This document shows, piece by piece, positions 1 through 8,286 of a stretch of 64,000 nt of DNA. A model generated the notes under the pieces. It was not told the DNA's origin and did not search any database. It worked only from the letters and a program-made list of their open reading frames with translations. The position numbers were made by a program, and so were the translations under genes. Source of the DNA: Micromonospora pallida (GTDB lineage: Bacteria; Actinomycetota; Actinomycetes; Mycobacteriales; Micromonosporaceae); contig NZ_FMHW01000002.1 in the NCBI RefSeq assembly GCF_900090325.1, forward strand, positions 1,798,001-1,862,000, given 5' to 3'. The number at the start of each line of letters is the position of its first letter. The first letter of the stretch is position 1.

Positions 1-3000
1 GGCCACGGTGGGGTTCTCGAAGAGCAGCCGGACGCCGATTTCGACGCCGAGCGTGGTGCGGACGCGGTTGACCAGGCGGGTGGCGAGCAGGGAGTGGCCG
101 CCGAGGTCGAAGAAGTTGTCGCTGGTGCCGACCTCCGGCAGGCCGAGGACGGCGGCGAAGAGCTGGCAGAGTACGTCCTGCCGGGCGGTACGGGGGGCGG
201 CGTGCGCGGTGGTGGTGTGGGTCGGCACCGGTAGGGCGGCGCGGTCGAGCTTGCCGTTCGCGGTCATCGGCAGGGCCGCCAGGGTCACGAAGGCCGTGGG
301 GACCATGTACTCGGGCAGGTGCGTGGCCAGGTCCCGACGGAGCTCGCCGATGTCGACGCCGGTGTCGTCGGCGGCGGGCACGAGGTAGGCGACGAGCCGC
401 TTCTCGCCGGGCTGGTCCTCCCGGACGATCACGGCGGCGTGCCGGATGTCGTCCCGGGCGGTGAGACTGGTCTCGATCTCCCCGAGTTCGATCCGGAAGC
501 CGCGGATCTTGACCTGGTCGTCGGTCCGGCCGAGGAAGTGCAGGTGCCCGGTGGCGTCCCAGCGGACCAGGTCACCGGTGCGGTACATGCGGGCCCCGTC
601 GGGGCCGTACGGGTCGGCGACGAACCGGGCGGCGGTCAGGTCGGCCCGGTTCACGTACCCCCGGGCCAGCCCGGGGCCGGCGACGTAGAGCTCACCGGGC
701 ACCCCCACCGGCACCGGCTGCAACGACCCGTCCAGCACGTACAGATCGGTGTTGGTCACCGGAACGCCGATGGTGACCGGCTTGCCGGCGGGCAGCGGCC
801 CGCCACTGGCGCAGACCGTCACCTCGGTGGGGCCGTAGGAGTTGACCAGCCGGTACTCGACGGACCAGGAGTCGACCAGCCACTGCGGACACGCCTCGCT
901 CGCGGTGATCACCATCGCCCCGGCGGGGATCGTGCCGGCCGGCAGGGAAGCCAGCAGCGACGGGGTGACCGTCACGTGGGTGGTCCGGCCGACCAGGTCG
1001 TGGCCGGCACCGGGGGTGAGCAGCCGCTCCGGGTCGAAGGGCACCACGGCGCCACCGGCGAGCAGCGCCATCAGCATCTCCCAGACCGAGCCGTCGAAAC
1101 CGATCGAGGCGATCTGGAGCACGTGACTGCCGGGCCGGACCTCGAAGTCGCGCTGGTAGCGGTGGGCCAGTCGGCTGATGCCCCGGTGGGTGACCGTGAC
1201 GCCCTTCGGCGCACCCGTCGAGCCCGACGTGTAGATCACGTACGCGGCGTGGTCCAGGCCGAGCGGCGGACGCGGGTCGCCGTCGGACAGGGCCGCCACC
1301 TCCCGCCACAGGTCGTCGCCGACGAAGAGGATCTTCGCCGCCGGGACGTCGGGCAGCCGCTGCGGGTCGTCGACGAGGACGACCGGCGGCGCGATGTCCC
1401 GCAGCACGTACTCCTTGCGGGCCGTCGGGTACGCCGGGTCCACCGGCACGTAGCAGCCGCCCGCCTTGCTGATCGCCAGCAGGACGGTGACCAGGTCCAG
1501 TGACCGGCTCATCGACACGGTCACCGGCACGTCCGGGCCGACCCCCTGGGCGACCAGGTGGTGGGCGAGCCGGTTCGCGCGGGCGTTCAGCTCGCGGTAG
1601 CTGACCTCGGTACCGCCGTCGACGACCGCAACGGCCTCCGGGTGCTGCCGTACCTGCTGCTCGAAGATCGCCGGCAGGGTCTCGCAGGCCACCCGGGCGG
1701 TGCCGCTGTTGAAGCCGGCCAGGACCTGACGGCGCTCCTCGGCGGTCAGGATGTCCGTCGCGCCCAGCCGTCGCGCCGGGTCGGCGGCGACCTGTTCCAG
1801 CACGGCCACCAGCCGTCGCCCGAGCGCCTCCGCGCCGGCCTGGGTGAACAGGTCCGTCGCGTACGTGACCGTCAGCTCCAGCTCGCTGGTCCCCTCCGGG
1901 GAGACGAACCCGAGGAACAGGTCGAACTTCGCCGTCTCGAACGGGGGCTTCTCCGCCACGACGTCCAGCCCGTCGAGTTCCAGGACGAGTCCACGGTCGA
2001 CCGCGAAGGCGATCTGGAAGAGGGGGTGTCGGGCGAGGGAGCGGGTGGGTTGGAGGTGTTCGACGAGGCGTTGGAAGGGGAGGTCTTGGTGGTCGTAGGC
2101 GGTGAGGTCGGTGTCGCGGACGCGGTGGAGTAGGTCGGTGAAGGTGGGGTCGCCGGTGGTGTCGGTGCGGAGGACGAGGGTGTTGACGAAGAAGCCGATG
2201 AGGTGGTCGAGGGTGTCGTCGGTGCGTCCGGCGACGACGGTGCCGAGGGGGATGTCGGTGCCGCAGCCGAGTCGGGTGAGGAGGGTGGCGATGGCGGCTT
2301 GGACGACCATGAAGAGGGTGGCGTCGTGGGTGCGGGCGACGGTGCGGAGGGTGTCGTGGGTTGCCGGGTCGATGGTGAGGTTGACGCGTCCGGCGCGGTA
2401 GGAGGCTTGTGGGGGGCGGGGGTGGTCGGTGGGTAGCGGCAACTCCTCCGGCAACCCGGCCAACGCCGTGCCCCAGTAGTCGAGCTGCCGGCTGATCTTG
2501 CTGTCCGGGTCGTCCTCCGAGCCGAGCAGGGCCCGCTGCCACTGGCTGTAGTCGGCGTACTGGACGGGCAGCGGCTCCCACTCGGGTGCGCGGCCGGCGA
2601 GACGGGCGCCGTAGGCGACGGAGATGTCCGTGCTGAGCGGCCCCATCGAGGTGCCGTCCCCGGCGATGTGGTGCAACGAGATCACCAACAGGTGCTCCCG
2701 CTCGGCGACGGTGAACAGCCGTACCCGCAGCGGCAGTTCGGCGGTGAGATCGAACGGTCGCGCGCACGTCTCCACCACGGCCGCGTCGGCCTCCTCCGCC
2801 GACAGCACCGCGTGGGCGAAGTCCACCCGCGCCTCGGCCGCCGGCAGCACCCGCTGGACCGGCTCGCCGTCGGTCTCGACGTACACCGTCCGCAGGATCT
2901 CGTGGCGACCCACCACGTCGGTGACGGCGGCCTCGAGCGCGGCGGCGTCGACGCGGTCCAGGACGCGGGTCACCACCGGGATGTTGTACGTCGCCGACGG

Positions 3001-3057
3001 GCCCTCCAACCGGTCCAGGAACCACAACCGACGCTGCGCAAACGACAACGGGACCAT
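1..3057 (-). CDS. Non-ribosomal peptide synthetase, C-A-PCP module (3' part outside window)
   Basis: A multidomain enzyme that activates one amino acid and condenses it onto a peptide. The 1019 codons in the window hold a condensation domain (about residues 1-440, HHIAGDG active site near 129-135), an adenylation domain (about 460-930, with YTSGSTGAPKG, NSYGPTE and NGKLDR) and a carrier domain with the phosphopantetheine serine in GGHSLL near residue 989. No stop is reached, so more modules or a thioesterase may follow. The ATG at 3057 gives the usual C-domain opening MVPLSFAQRRLWFLDRL. It lies 48 bp after the aminotransferase, in one operon with MbtH. A C domain at the N-terminus implies an acyl donor from another protein or a fatty acyl starter. 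Residues 207-347 are encoded by strongly skewed DNA. Confidence 0.93.
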   Translation of the reverse strand, partial: MVPLSFAQRRLWFLDRLEGPSATYNIPVVTRVLDRVDAAALEAAVTDVVGRHEILRTVYVETDGEPVQRVLPAAEARVDFAHAVLSAEEADAAVVETCARPFDLTAELPLRVRLFTVAEREHLLVISLHHIAGDGTSMGPLSTDISVAYGARLAGRAPEWEPLPVQYADYSQWQRALLGSEDDPDSKISRQLDYWGTALAGLPEELPLPTDHPRPPQASYRAGRVNLTIDPATHDTLRTVARTHDATLFMVVQAAIATLLTRLGCGTDIPLGTVVAGRTDDTLDHLIGFFVNTLVLRTDTTGDPTFTDLLHRVRDTDLTAYDHQDLPFQRLVEHLQPTRSLARHPLFQIAFAVDRGLVLELDGLDVVAEKPPFETAKFDLFLGFVSPEGTSELELTVTYATDLFTQAGAEALGRRLVAVLEQVAADPARRLGATDILTAEERRQVLAGFNSGTARVACETLPAIFEQQVRQHPEAVAVVDGGTEVSYRELNARANRLAHHLVAQGVGPDVPVTVSMSRSLDLVTVLLAISKAGGCYVPVDPAYPTARKEYVLRDIAPPVVLVDDPQRLPDVPAAKILFVGDDLWREVAALSDGDPRPPLGLDHAAYVIYTSGSTGAPKGVTVTHRGISRLAHRYQRDFEVRPGSHVLQIASIGFDGSVWEMLMALLAGGAVVPFDPERLLTPGAGHDLVGRTTHVTVTPSLLASLPAGTIPAGAMVITASEACPQWLVDSWSVEYRLVNSYGPTEVTVCASGGPLPAGKPVTIGVPVTNTDLYVLDGSLQPVPVGVPGELYVAGPGLARGYVNRADLTAARFVADPYGPDGARMYRTGDLVRWDATGHLHFLGRTDDQVKIRGFRIELGEIETSLTARDDIRHAAVIVREDQPGEKRLVAYLVPAADDTGVDIGELRRDLATHLPEYMVPTAFVTLAALPMTANGKLDRAALPVPTHTTTAHAAPRTARQDVLCQLFAAVLGLPEVGTSDNFFDLGGHSLLATRLVNRVRTTLGVEIGVRLLFENPTVA
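2015..2435. repeat. Intense GC-skew patch inside the NRPS condensation domain (GRINS-like)
   Basis: On the coding strand this ~420 bp stretch is very C-rich and G-poor: Leu is nearly always CTC, Arg CGC or CGA, Gln CAA and Glu GAA, while flanking NRPS sequence prefers CTG, CGG, CAG and GAG. The edges are sharp, near 2015 and 2435. It covers the C-terminal half of the condensation domain. The protein reading frame is intact. This matches the appearance of genetic repeats of intense nucleotide skews known from assembly-line genes. Copies elsewhere in the cluster cannot be seen in this window. Confidence 0.6.
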
Positions 3058-3105
3058 CAGATCGCTCTCTTTCGAAGGTGCGGACGTGCGAGGAGACGCC
3101 GAAGG

Positions 3106-4404
3106 TCAGGACCGGACGAAACCGGCGAGCCGCCGCAGACCTTCCTCGATCTCCGCGGGGCTCAGGTGGCTGAAGGACAGCCGGATCTGCCGGCGCGGCC
3201 GACCGTCGCCGTGGAAGTGGTGGATCGGGGTCCACAACACCCCGTGCTCCCGCGCGGACCGTTCCAGGGCGTCGTCACCGGCCTCGAAGGGCACGTTCAG
3301 CAGCAGGAAGAACCCGCCGTCCGGGGTGTTCCAGGTGACCTCCGGCTGGCTGCCGGCCGGGAAGTGGGCGGCCAGACCCTCGAGGAGCTGCCGCAGGTTG
3401 CGCTGGTAGACGTCGATCTCCCGCTTGTTGGCGGCACGCATGCTGAACCCGTTCTCCAGCAGCTTCCCGCCGATCACCGCCTGCCCGATCGGGGACGTGT
3501 TGACCGTCAGCATGCTCTTGAGCCGGGCGAGCTGGTCGGCCAGCGACTCGCGGCGTCCGGCCAGCTCGACCCGCTGGTCCGCGACGACGTACCCGACCCG
3601 CGCGCCGGGGAAGCCGGACTTGGCGAACGAGCCCACGTACACCACCCGGCGCGAGCGGTCCAGCGCCTTCAGCGTCGGCGGGCTCTCCCGATCCGGCCCG
3701 AAGATGCCGTACGGGTTGTCCTCGATCAGGAGGATGTCCTCGTCCTCGGCGGTACGCAGCAGCAGGTCCCGGGTGGCCCGGCTGAGACTGTGGCCGGTCG
3801 GGTTGGCGAAGTCGGTGTTCAGGTACAGCGCGCGCGGCCGCTGTCCGGCGGCCCGGGCCCGGCGCAGCGTGTCCGCCAGGTCGGTCAGGTCGACGCCCGC
3901 CGGCCCGCCGCGCACCGGCAGCACCGGCAGGTCGCACAGCTCGGCGGCGCCGGTGAAGCCGACGTACCCGGGCTGGACGGCCAGCACCACGTCGTCGGCC
4001 GTCGCGCGCAGGGCCCGCAGCACCAGGTAGAGGCCCTCCTGCGCGCCGACGGTCACGACGATTGACTCCGGGTCGACCTCGATGCCCTCGTCGACCGAGA
4101 GGCATTTGGCGATCAGCCCGTGGATGATGCCCTTGGTGCGGCCGTACTGGAGCAGGTCCTGGCAGACCAGGCTCTCGTCCTGGTTGTACTCGCGCAGCAG
4201 GTGCTCGGTGTACGTGTCGAGGTACCGCCGGATCAGGTCGACGCTGAAGAAACCCTCGTGCGGCCGTCCGGCGGCGAACGAGACGGCCTCGGGGAAGCGC
4301 AGCGCGATCTCGTTGAGGAAGTTCATGGCGTCGGCCTGCGGTGAGCCGAGGAACGAGAAGAGTTCGCTGCCGCGCAGGTCGACGTCGGTGACCTCCGGGG
4401 TCAC
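3106..4404 (-). CDS. Class I/II PLP-dependent aminotransferase of the NRPS cluster
   Basis: A 432-residue fold-type-I aminotransferase. It carries a NPTG motif (in DFANPTGHS), an EDNPYG segment and the Schiff-base lysine in SFAKSGFPGARVG near residue 262, followed by the phosphate-binding Arg of PGARVG. The GTG start overlaps the MbtH stop (GTGA), which implies translational coupling. A longer reading frame exists upstream but would run through the whole mbtH gene. Placed between MbtH and the NRPS, it probably makes or consumes a non-standard amino acid (or its keto acid) for the peptide. The substrate cannot be told from sequence. It has no GntR-type DNA-binding domain, so it is not a MocR regulator. 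Confidence 0.88.
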   Translation of the reverse strand: MTPEVTDVDLRGSELFSFLGSPQADAMNFLNEIALRFPEAVSFAAGRPHEGFFSVDLIRRYLDTYTEHLLREYNQDESLVCQDLLQYGRTKGIIHGLIAKCLSVDEGIEVDPESIVVTVGAQEGLYLVLRALRATADDVVLAVQPGYVGFTGAAELCDLPVLPVRGGPAGVDLTDLADTLRRARAAGQRPRALYLNTDFANPTGHSLSRATRDLLLRTAEDEDILLIEDNPYGIFGPDRESPPTLKALDRSRRVVYVGSFAKSGFPGARVGYVVADQRVELAGRRESLADQLARLKSMLTVNTSPIGQAVIGGKLLENGFSMRAANKREIDVYQRNLRQLLEGLAAHFPAGSQPEVTWNTPDGGFFLLLNVPFEAGDDALERSAREHGVLWTPIHHFHGDGRPRRQIRLSFSHLSPAEIEEGLRRLAGFVRS

Positions 4405-4619
4405 CGGGGCTGGCCCGTCCGCATCGCCTCGACCAGGCTGCGGGGCCGCATGTCGACCCAGTTCGCCTCGACGTAGGCCAGGCACTCGGCACGGGGCGAG
4501 TCGGGCAGGCGCACCGTCCACCCGGCGGGCACTTCCGCGAACGCCGGCCAGAGGCTGTGCTGACCCTCGTCGTTCACCAGGACCTTGAACTGGGCGTTCT
4601 CGTCATCGAAGGGGTTCAC
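4401..4619 (-). CDS. MbtH-like protein
   Basis: A 72-residue NRPS partner that binds adenylation domains and is often needed for their solubility or activity. The family pattern is clear: an N-x-E-x-Q-x-S-x-WP core (NDEGQHSLWP), PAGW, then CLAYVEANWVDMRP; the usual WTDMRP reads WVDMRP here. The GTG start at 4619 (VNPFDDENAQF) has a GAGGAG ribosome site about 10 bases upstream. It is the first gene of the MbtH, aminotransferase, NRPS operon, so the promoter should lie in 4620-4764. Confidence 0.95.
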   Translation of the reverse strand: MNPFDDENAQFKVLVNDEGQHSLWPAFAEVPAGWTVRLPDSPRAECLAYVEANWVDMRPRSLVEAMRTGQPR

Positions 4620-4764
4620 CGGAGAGCGCTCCTCGTGTCGTCCGACCCGTGTGCAGCCGCCTCCGCGAGGCGGTGTCGCACAAGACTGACGGTCGTCCCT
4701 CACCGGGCGCTTCCCGCATTCTTACCGTCACGGTTCGTGCCGCTCCCCGTCCCGGTCGACGGGG

Positions 4765-5190
4765 TCAACGGTCGAACGATGCCCAGATGTGCTTGGAGTC
4801 GTCGGTGGCGTACCAGCCGACGTCCAACGACAGCGCGAGCGCGAGCTGGAGGCCCCGGCCACCGGAGCCGGTCGGCTGGAAGTGGGTCAGCTCCGGGAGC
4901 GTGCTCAGGTCGTGGTCGGCCACGTCGAGGTAGAAGTAGTCGTCCGACGCCGACAGGGTGACGATCGTCGGCGGTAGCCCGTGTCGCAGCGCGTTGGTGG
5001 CCAGTTCGGTGGCGACCAGCACCACCAGCTCGGGCACCTCGTCCAGCCGTTCCCCGTCGACCAGGTCGTGACCGGTCAGCGCCTCGTGCAGCGACGCCCG
5101 GAGCGCGCGCAGGTCCTGCGGGCGCCTCAGCAGCCAGCACCGTAGCTCGACGGCCTGAGGCGGTGGTGGCGACGTCCGCAACGTTCCCAT
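4765..5190 (-). CDS. ATP-binding anti-sigma-type regulator (HATPase_c, RsbW-like)
   Basis: A 141-residue stand-alone histidine-kinase-type ATPase domain. The N box is ELATNALRHG and the G box is GSGGRGL. Proteins of this kind in actinomycetes are serine kinases or anti-sigma factors that work with STAS-domain partners. No STAS gene is adjacent, so the partner is unknown. It lies upstream of the NRPS operon on the same strand, separated by 145 bp. Confidence 0.82.
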   Translation of the reverse strand: MGTLRTSPPPPQAVELRCWLLRRPQDLRALRASLHEALTGHDLVDGERLDEVPELVVLVATELATNALRHGLPPTIVTLSASDDYFYLDVADHDLSTLPELTHFQPTGSGGRGLQLALALSLDVGWYATDDSKHIWASFDR

Positions 5191-5329
5191 GCCCCGGGTT
5201 TACCCAACCCGGCGGCGACCGAAGCGGATCACGGCCGGCGGGTTGCCGGGATCCGGCGAACACCGGCGTGACCAGGCGGTCCGCCGGGTGCGGTGGCAGC
5301 GGGTCGACGGGCCACCGCACCCGGTGCGG

Positions 5330-6676
5330 TCACGCGTCCGCGCCGACCTTCCCACCGGCCGGCTCGGCGGCCTCCGACGTGCCGTTCGCGGCAGCCGGCC
5401 GGGGCGCCACCTGGGGGTACTCGCTGGTCGGTGCACCGCCGGCCGCCGCCGCCATCACCGCCGCCGCGGCCAGGTCGGCCACCCGCTTCGCCTCGCGCTG
5501 CACCCGGGCCCGGACGTCCTTGGCGTGCCGCTCGGCGGACTCGGCCGCCCGCCGGACCTCGTCCAGCCGGCTCAGCTCACCGGCGAGGTCCTGGCGGGTC
5601 TCGGTGAGTCGCTGCTGGAGCTGGGTCATCTCCCGCTCCACGCCGGCCGCCTCCTGCCGCGACTGCGCCAGGTGCTGCTGGGCGGCGTCCAACTCGCTCT
5701 GGAGCTGGACCAGGGCCTGCCGACGCTCGCGGACCTCCTGCTGCGCCGCGGTGAGCTGCTGCTGGTGGATGGTGGCCTGCTCGTCGGCGTGCTGGTGGAG
5801 CTTGGTCGCGTACTGCTGGGCCTCGTTGACCAGCGTGGCGATCTTCTGCTCGGCCGTGGTCCGCTGGCGGGTCAGCTCCTGCTCGGCCGCCGTGCGGTGC
5901 TCGGTGAGTTCCTGCTCGGCGGCCGCGCGCCGCTCCTCGATCTCCCGTTCCACCGCGGCCTGCCACTGGCCGAGTTCCTGCTGCGCCTGGGTGCGGGCCG
6001 CGTGCACCTCCTGCTGGATCTGGGTACGGGCGGCCTCCAGCAGCGCCTCGGCCTCGGCCCGGGTCCGCTCGACCTGCTGCGCGGTGTGCTCGTTGATCCG
6101 CTGCGCCTCGTGCTGGGCGCGTTCGTGCGCGGCCTCGCCCTCCGAGCGCAACCGCTGCGCCAGTTCACGGATTTCGGCGAGTTGGGCCTCGGCGGCGCCC
6201 CGCAGCTCCTCGTGGGCCTTCTCCTGCTCGGCCTGCCGGGTGGACAGCTCCTCCTCGAGGTCGTGCAGCCGTCGGGTCGCCTGCTCCTGGGCCTCGGCGA
6301 GCACCCGCTCCGCCTCGGCCTCCAGGCCGGACACCCGCTGGGTGGCCGCCTCGTTGATCGCCTCGGCCTGCTTCTCGGCCAGCGCCAGGATCTGGTCGAC
6401 CATCGGGCCCAGGTCGCGGAAGGAGGCACGGTCCACCTGCGCCGGCCGCTGGCGCAACTCGACCAGCTCGGTCTGCACCTGCTGGAGCTGCGTGGCCAGG
6501 GAGTGGAGCTGGTGGGACGCCTGGTTCCGTGTGGCTGTCAGCGTCGCGATCTCGGCGTCGACCTGTTCGACGTACCGGTCCACCTGTCGCTTGTCGTAGC
6601 CGCGCAGCGCGAGTTCGAAACTCGGCCGCGAGGTCGAGACCTCGCGTGGTGCGAACGGATCCTGACCGTGAGACAT
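5330..6676 (-). CDS. DivIVA-like long coiled-coil protein
   Basis: A 448-residue protein. The N-terminus (about residues 18-50, FELALRGYDKRQVDRYVEQV) matches the DivIVA-type membrane/polarity region. The rest is almost continuous heptad coiled coil, rich in Glu, Gln, Ala and Arg up to about residue 400, then a Pro/Ala tail. Similar actinobacterial proteins (Scy/FilP class) organise polar growth and the cytoskeleton. A strong GGAGGGTGG ribosome site precedes the ATG. It is a single-gene unit by spacing. Confidence 0.82.
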   Translation of the reverse strand: MSHGQDPFAPREVSTSRPSFELALRGYDKRQVDRYVEQVDAEIATLTATRNQASHQLHSLATQLQQVQTELVELRQRPAQVDRASFRDLGPMVDQILALAEKQAEAINEAATQRVSGLEAEAERVLAEAQEQATRRLHDLEEELSTRQAEQEKAHEELRGAAEAQLAEIRELAQRLRSEGEAAHERAQHEAQRINEHTAQQVERTRAEAEALLEAARTQIQQEVHAARTQAQQELGQWQAAVEREIEERRAAAEQELTEHRTAAEQELTRQRTTAEQKIATLVNEAQQYATKLHQHADEQATIHQQQLTAAQQEVRERRQALVQLQSELDAAQQHLAQSRQEAAGVEREMTQLQQRLTETRQDLAGELSRLDEVRRAAESAERHAKDVRARVQREAKRVADLAAAAVMAAAAGGAPTSEYPQVAPRPAAANGTSEAAEPAGGKVGADA

Positions 6677-6846
6677 ACGCCACCCTCCGTACGATCGCGG
6701 GCCTCACGCCGGTGGATGTTTCCACGGCGCGATGCGGCGCAAGGCTACCGCCGGCTGGTCAGGGGTCGGCACGGAGCCCCGTCCTGTCGGCCGCGGGGCC
6801 GCCGTGACGGTCGCCGGAGGGGGCCGGAGCCAGCGCATGACCCGGC

Positions 6847-7464
6847 TCAGCTCTCCGTCGACGCTCCGATGTGTACGGCCACGTCCGGCGGCAGCGGGTA
6901 CGGGCGCTCGTCCGGCAGCAGCGCCCACGCTCCCGCGCGGTCGTTTCCGGTCAGCCGGGCCCGGACGGCGTGGGCGGTGGGGGTGACGTCGCGGATGTCC
7001 ACGATCCAGTCGTCGACGTACCGGTCGACCGCCTCGCCGGAGAGTCCGACCTGGAGCGAGCGGTGCGGCAACGGCCGCAGGTCCAGGTCGCGTTCCGGGT
7101 CCCACTGCACCCGGACTGGGCTGCGCCGCAGCTCCCGGGACCAGGCCGCGCGGTCGGCGTACCGGTCGGCGTCGTGGTGGCTCAGGCAGGAGTTCGCCAA
7201 CGCCCACTCGAACCCGGTCCGCCTGATCTCGATGGCGAGCACGCACTCCTGGTCCGGCTTGCCGCCCCAGCCGCAGCGGTACATCATCCACCGGAAGGAC
7301 GGCTTGATCCAGGTCATCCGCTCGCGCCTGAACGGTGCGACGAACCGGCCGTGGCGCAGCGCCGGCCCGGCGATCGCCGGGGCGTACGCCTGGTAGACGG
7401 TGATCGTGTCCGTGCCGTACTCGGCCCGGATCTCGCGGAACGGACGCTCCATAACGTCGATCAT
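6847..7464 (-). CDS. DUF4291 family protein
   Basis: A 205-residue protein that matches DUF4291 throughout: REIRAEYGTDTITVYQAY at the N-terminus, then RERMTWIKPSFRWMMYR, GWG, EIRRTGFEWAL and a conserved SLQVGLSGEAVDRY. The biochemical role of the family is not known to me. A second in-frame ATG at 7452 (MERPFREIR) is an equally good start and fits the family start better. No partner genes are evident. Confidence 0.85.
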   Translation of the reverse strand: MIDVMERPFREIRAEYGTDTITVYQAYAPAIAGPALRHGRFVAPFRRERMTWIKPSFRWMMYRCGWGGKPDQECVLAIEIRRTGFEWALANSCLSHHDADRYADRAAWSRELRRSPVRVQWDPERDLDLRPLPHRSLQVGLSGEAVDRYVDDWIVDIRDVTPTAHAVRARLTGNDRAGAWALLPDERPYPLPPDVAVHIGASTES

Positions 7465-7563
7465 GGCCGACCGCGCCGGCCCGGAGCGACCGGTTTACCC
7501 GGGCCCCGCCGGTCCCGCCGCCCGGCCCAGCGAAGTCCGGGCAGAACGGCCGAGGCCCGAGGG

Positions 7564-8100
7564 TCAGCGGGCGGCCGCGTGGGTCCGCCCCACGTTCGCG
7601 GGTCTCCGCAGTGGGGGTCCGGCCGGGCGCTGCTCCGGTGGCCGGGCAGCGAGGGGACGAGGGGAGGGGCGGCTGCTCACCTCGGTCGGGGCCAGTGGCC
7701 GGCCGCAGTCGGTGCAGATCACTGTTGCCCGGGCCGAGCCGCCGCACTCCCGGTGTTCGACGAGCCGGGACGGGTCGGCGGGGTCGGCCAGGTGTCGCTC
7801 GCCCCACTGCGTCACGGCCAGTACCACCGGGAGCAGTTCCCGTCCCCGATCGGTGAGGTGGTACTCGTGCCGCACCGGTCGGTCCTGATAGGGCGTCCGG
7901 TCGAGCACCCCGGTGCCCACCAGCGTGTTCAACCTGTCCGTCAGGATGTTGCGGGCGATCCCCAGGTTGCGGAGAAACCCGTCGAAGCGGGTGACGCCCA
8001 GCAACGCGTCCCGGACGATGAGCAGGGTCCACCGGTCACCGACGATGTCGAGGGCGCGGGCGAGTGAACATGCCTGGACCGAACTGAGGCGGTAGTGCAT
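7564..8100 (-). CDS. HxlR-family winged-helix transcriptional regulator
   Basis: A 178-residue regulator. Residues about 10-110 are a typical HxlR winged helix (CSLARALDIVGDRWTLLIVRD, then the recognition region NILTDRLNTL). Cys11 is at the position that often senses oxidants or electrophiles in this family. After the DNA-binding domain there is a small Cys pair (CTDCG near residue 131) and a Pro/Arg-rich tail. The AT-richer upstream sequence holds an inverted repeat at 8103-8136 that could be its own operator. Confidence 0.87.
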   Translation of the reverse strand: MHYRLSSVQACSLARALDIVGDRWTLLIVRDALLGVTRFDGFLRNLGIARNILTDRLNTLVGTGVLDRTPYQDRPVRHEYHLTDRGRELLPVVLAVTQWGERHLADPADPSRLVEHRECGGSARATVICTDCGRPLAPTEVSSRPSPRPLAARPPEQRPAGPPLRRPANVGRTHAAAR

Positions 8101-8102
8101 AC

Positions 8103-8136
8103 ATCGATTCTAGACACTACAACGTTAGAAATCGAT
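8103..8136. promoter_or_regulatory. Imperfect inverted repeat upstream of HxlR gene
   Basis: ATCGATTCTA at 8103-8112 and TTAGAAATCGAT at 8125-8136 are near-complementary, in an AT-rich pocket just upstream of the HxlR start. This is the place and style expected for an autoregulatory operator. The 150 bp beyond it, to 8286, shows nothing else I can name. Confidence 0.45.
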
Positions 8137-8286
8137 CCTCATCGAACGTTCGGATGGGTGTCCTCGCGGCTGGAGTCGTGGTCTTCCGTGCGGTTCGCAC
8201 CCGGCTGGTGCTCACCGCCTCGCGGAGGTGGGCACCAGCCGGGGCGGTCGGCGGCGGGATCACCGCCGGTCGGGGGAGATGGCCGG

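Noticed and set aside
319..1503. Long plus-strand reading frame opposite the NRPS
   Set aside because: Composition is Gly/Val/Arg-driven without domains; the minus strand here has complete adenylation-domain motifs.
5189..7396. 735-codon plus-strand frame
   Set aside because: It is antisense to the coiled-coil and DUF4291 genes; Leu/Gly/Arg-rich mirror of the coiled coil.
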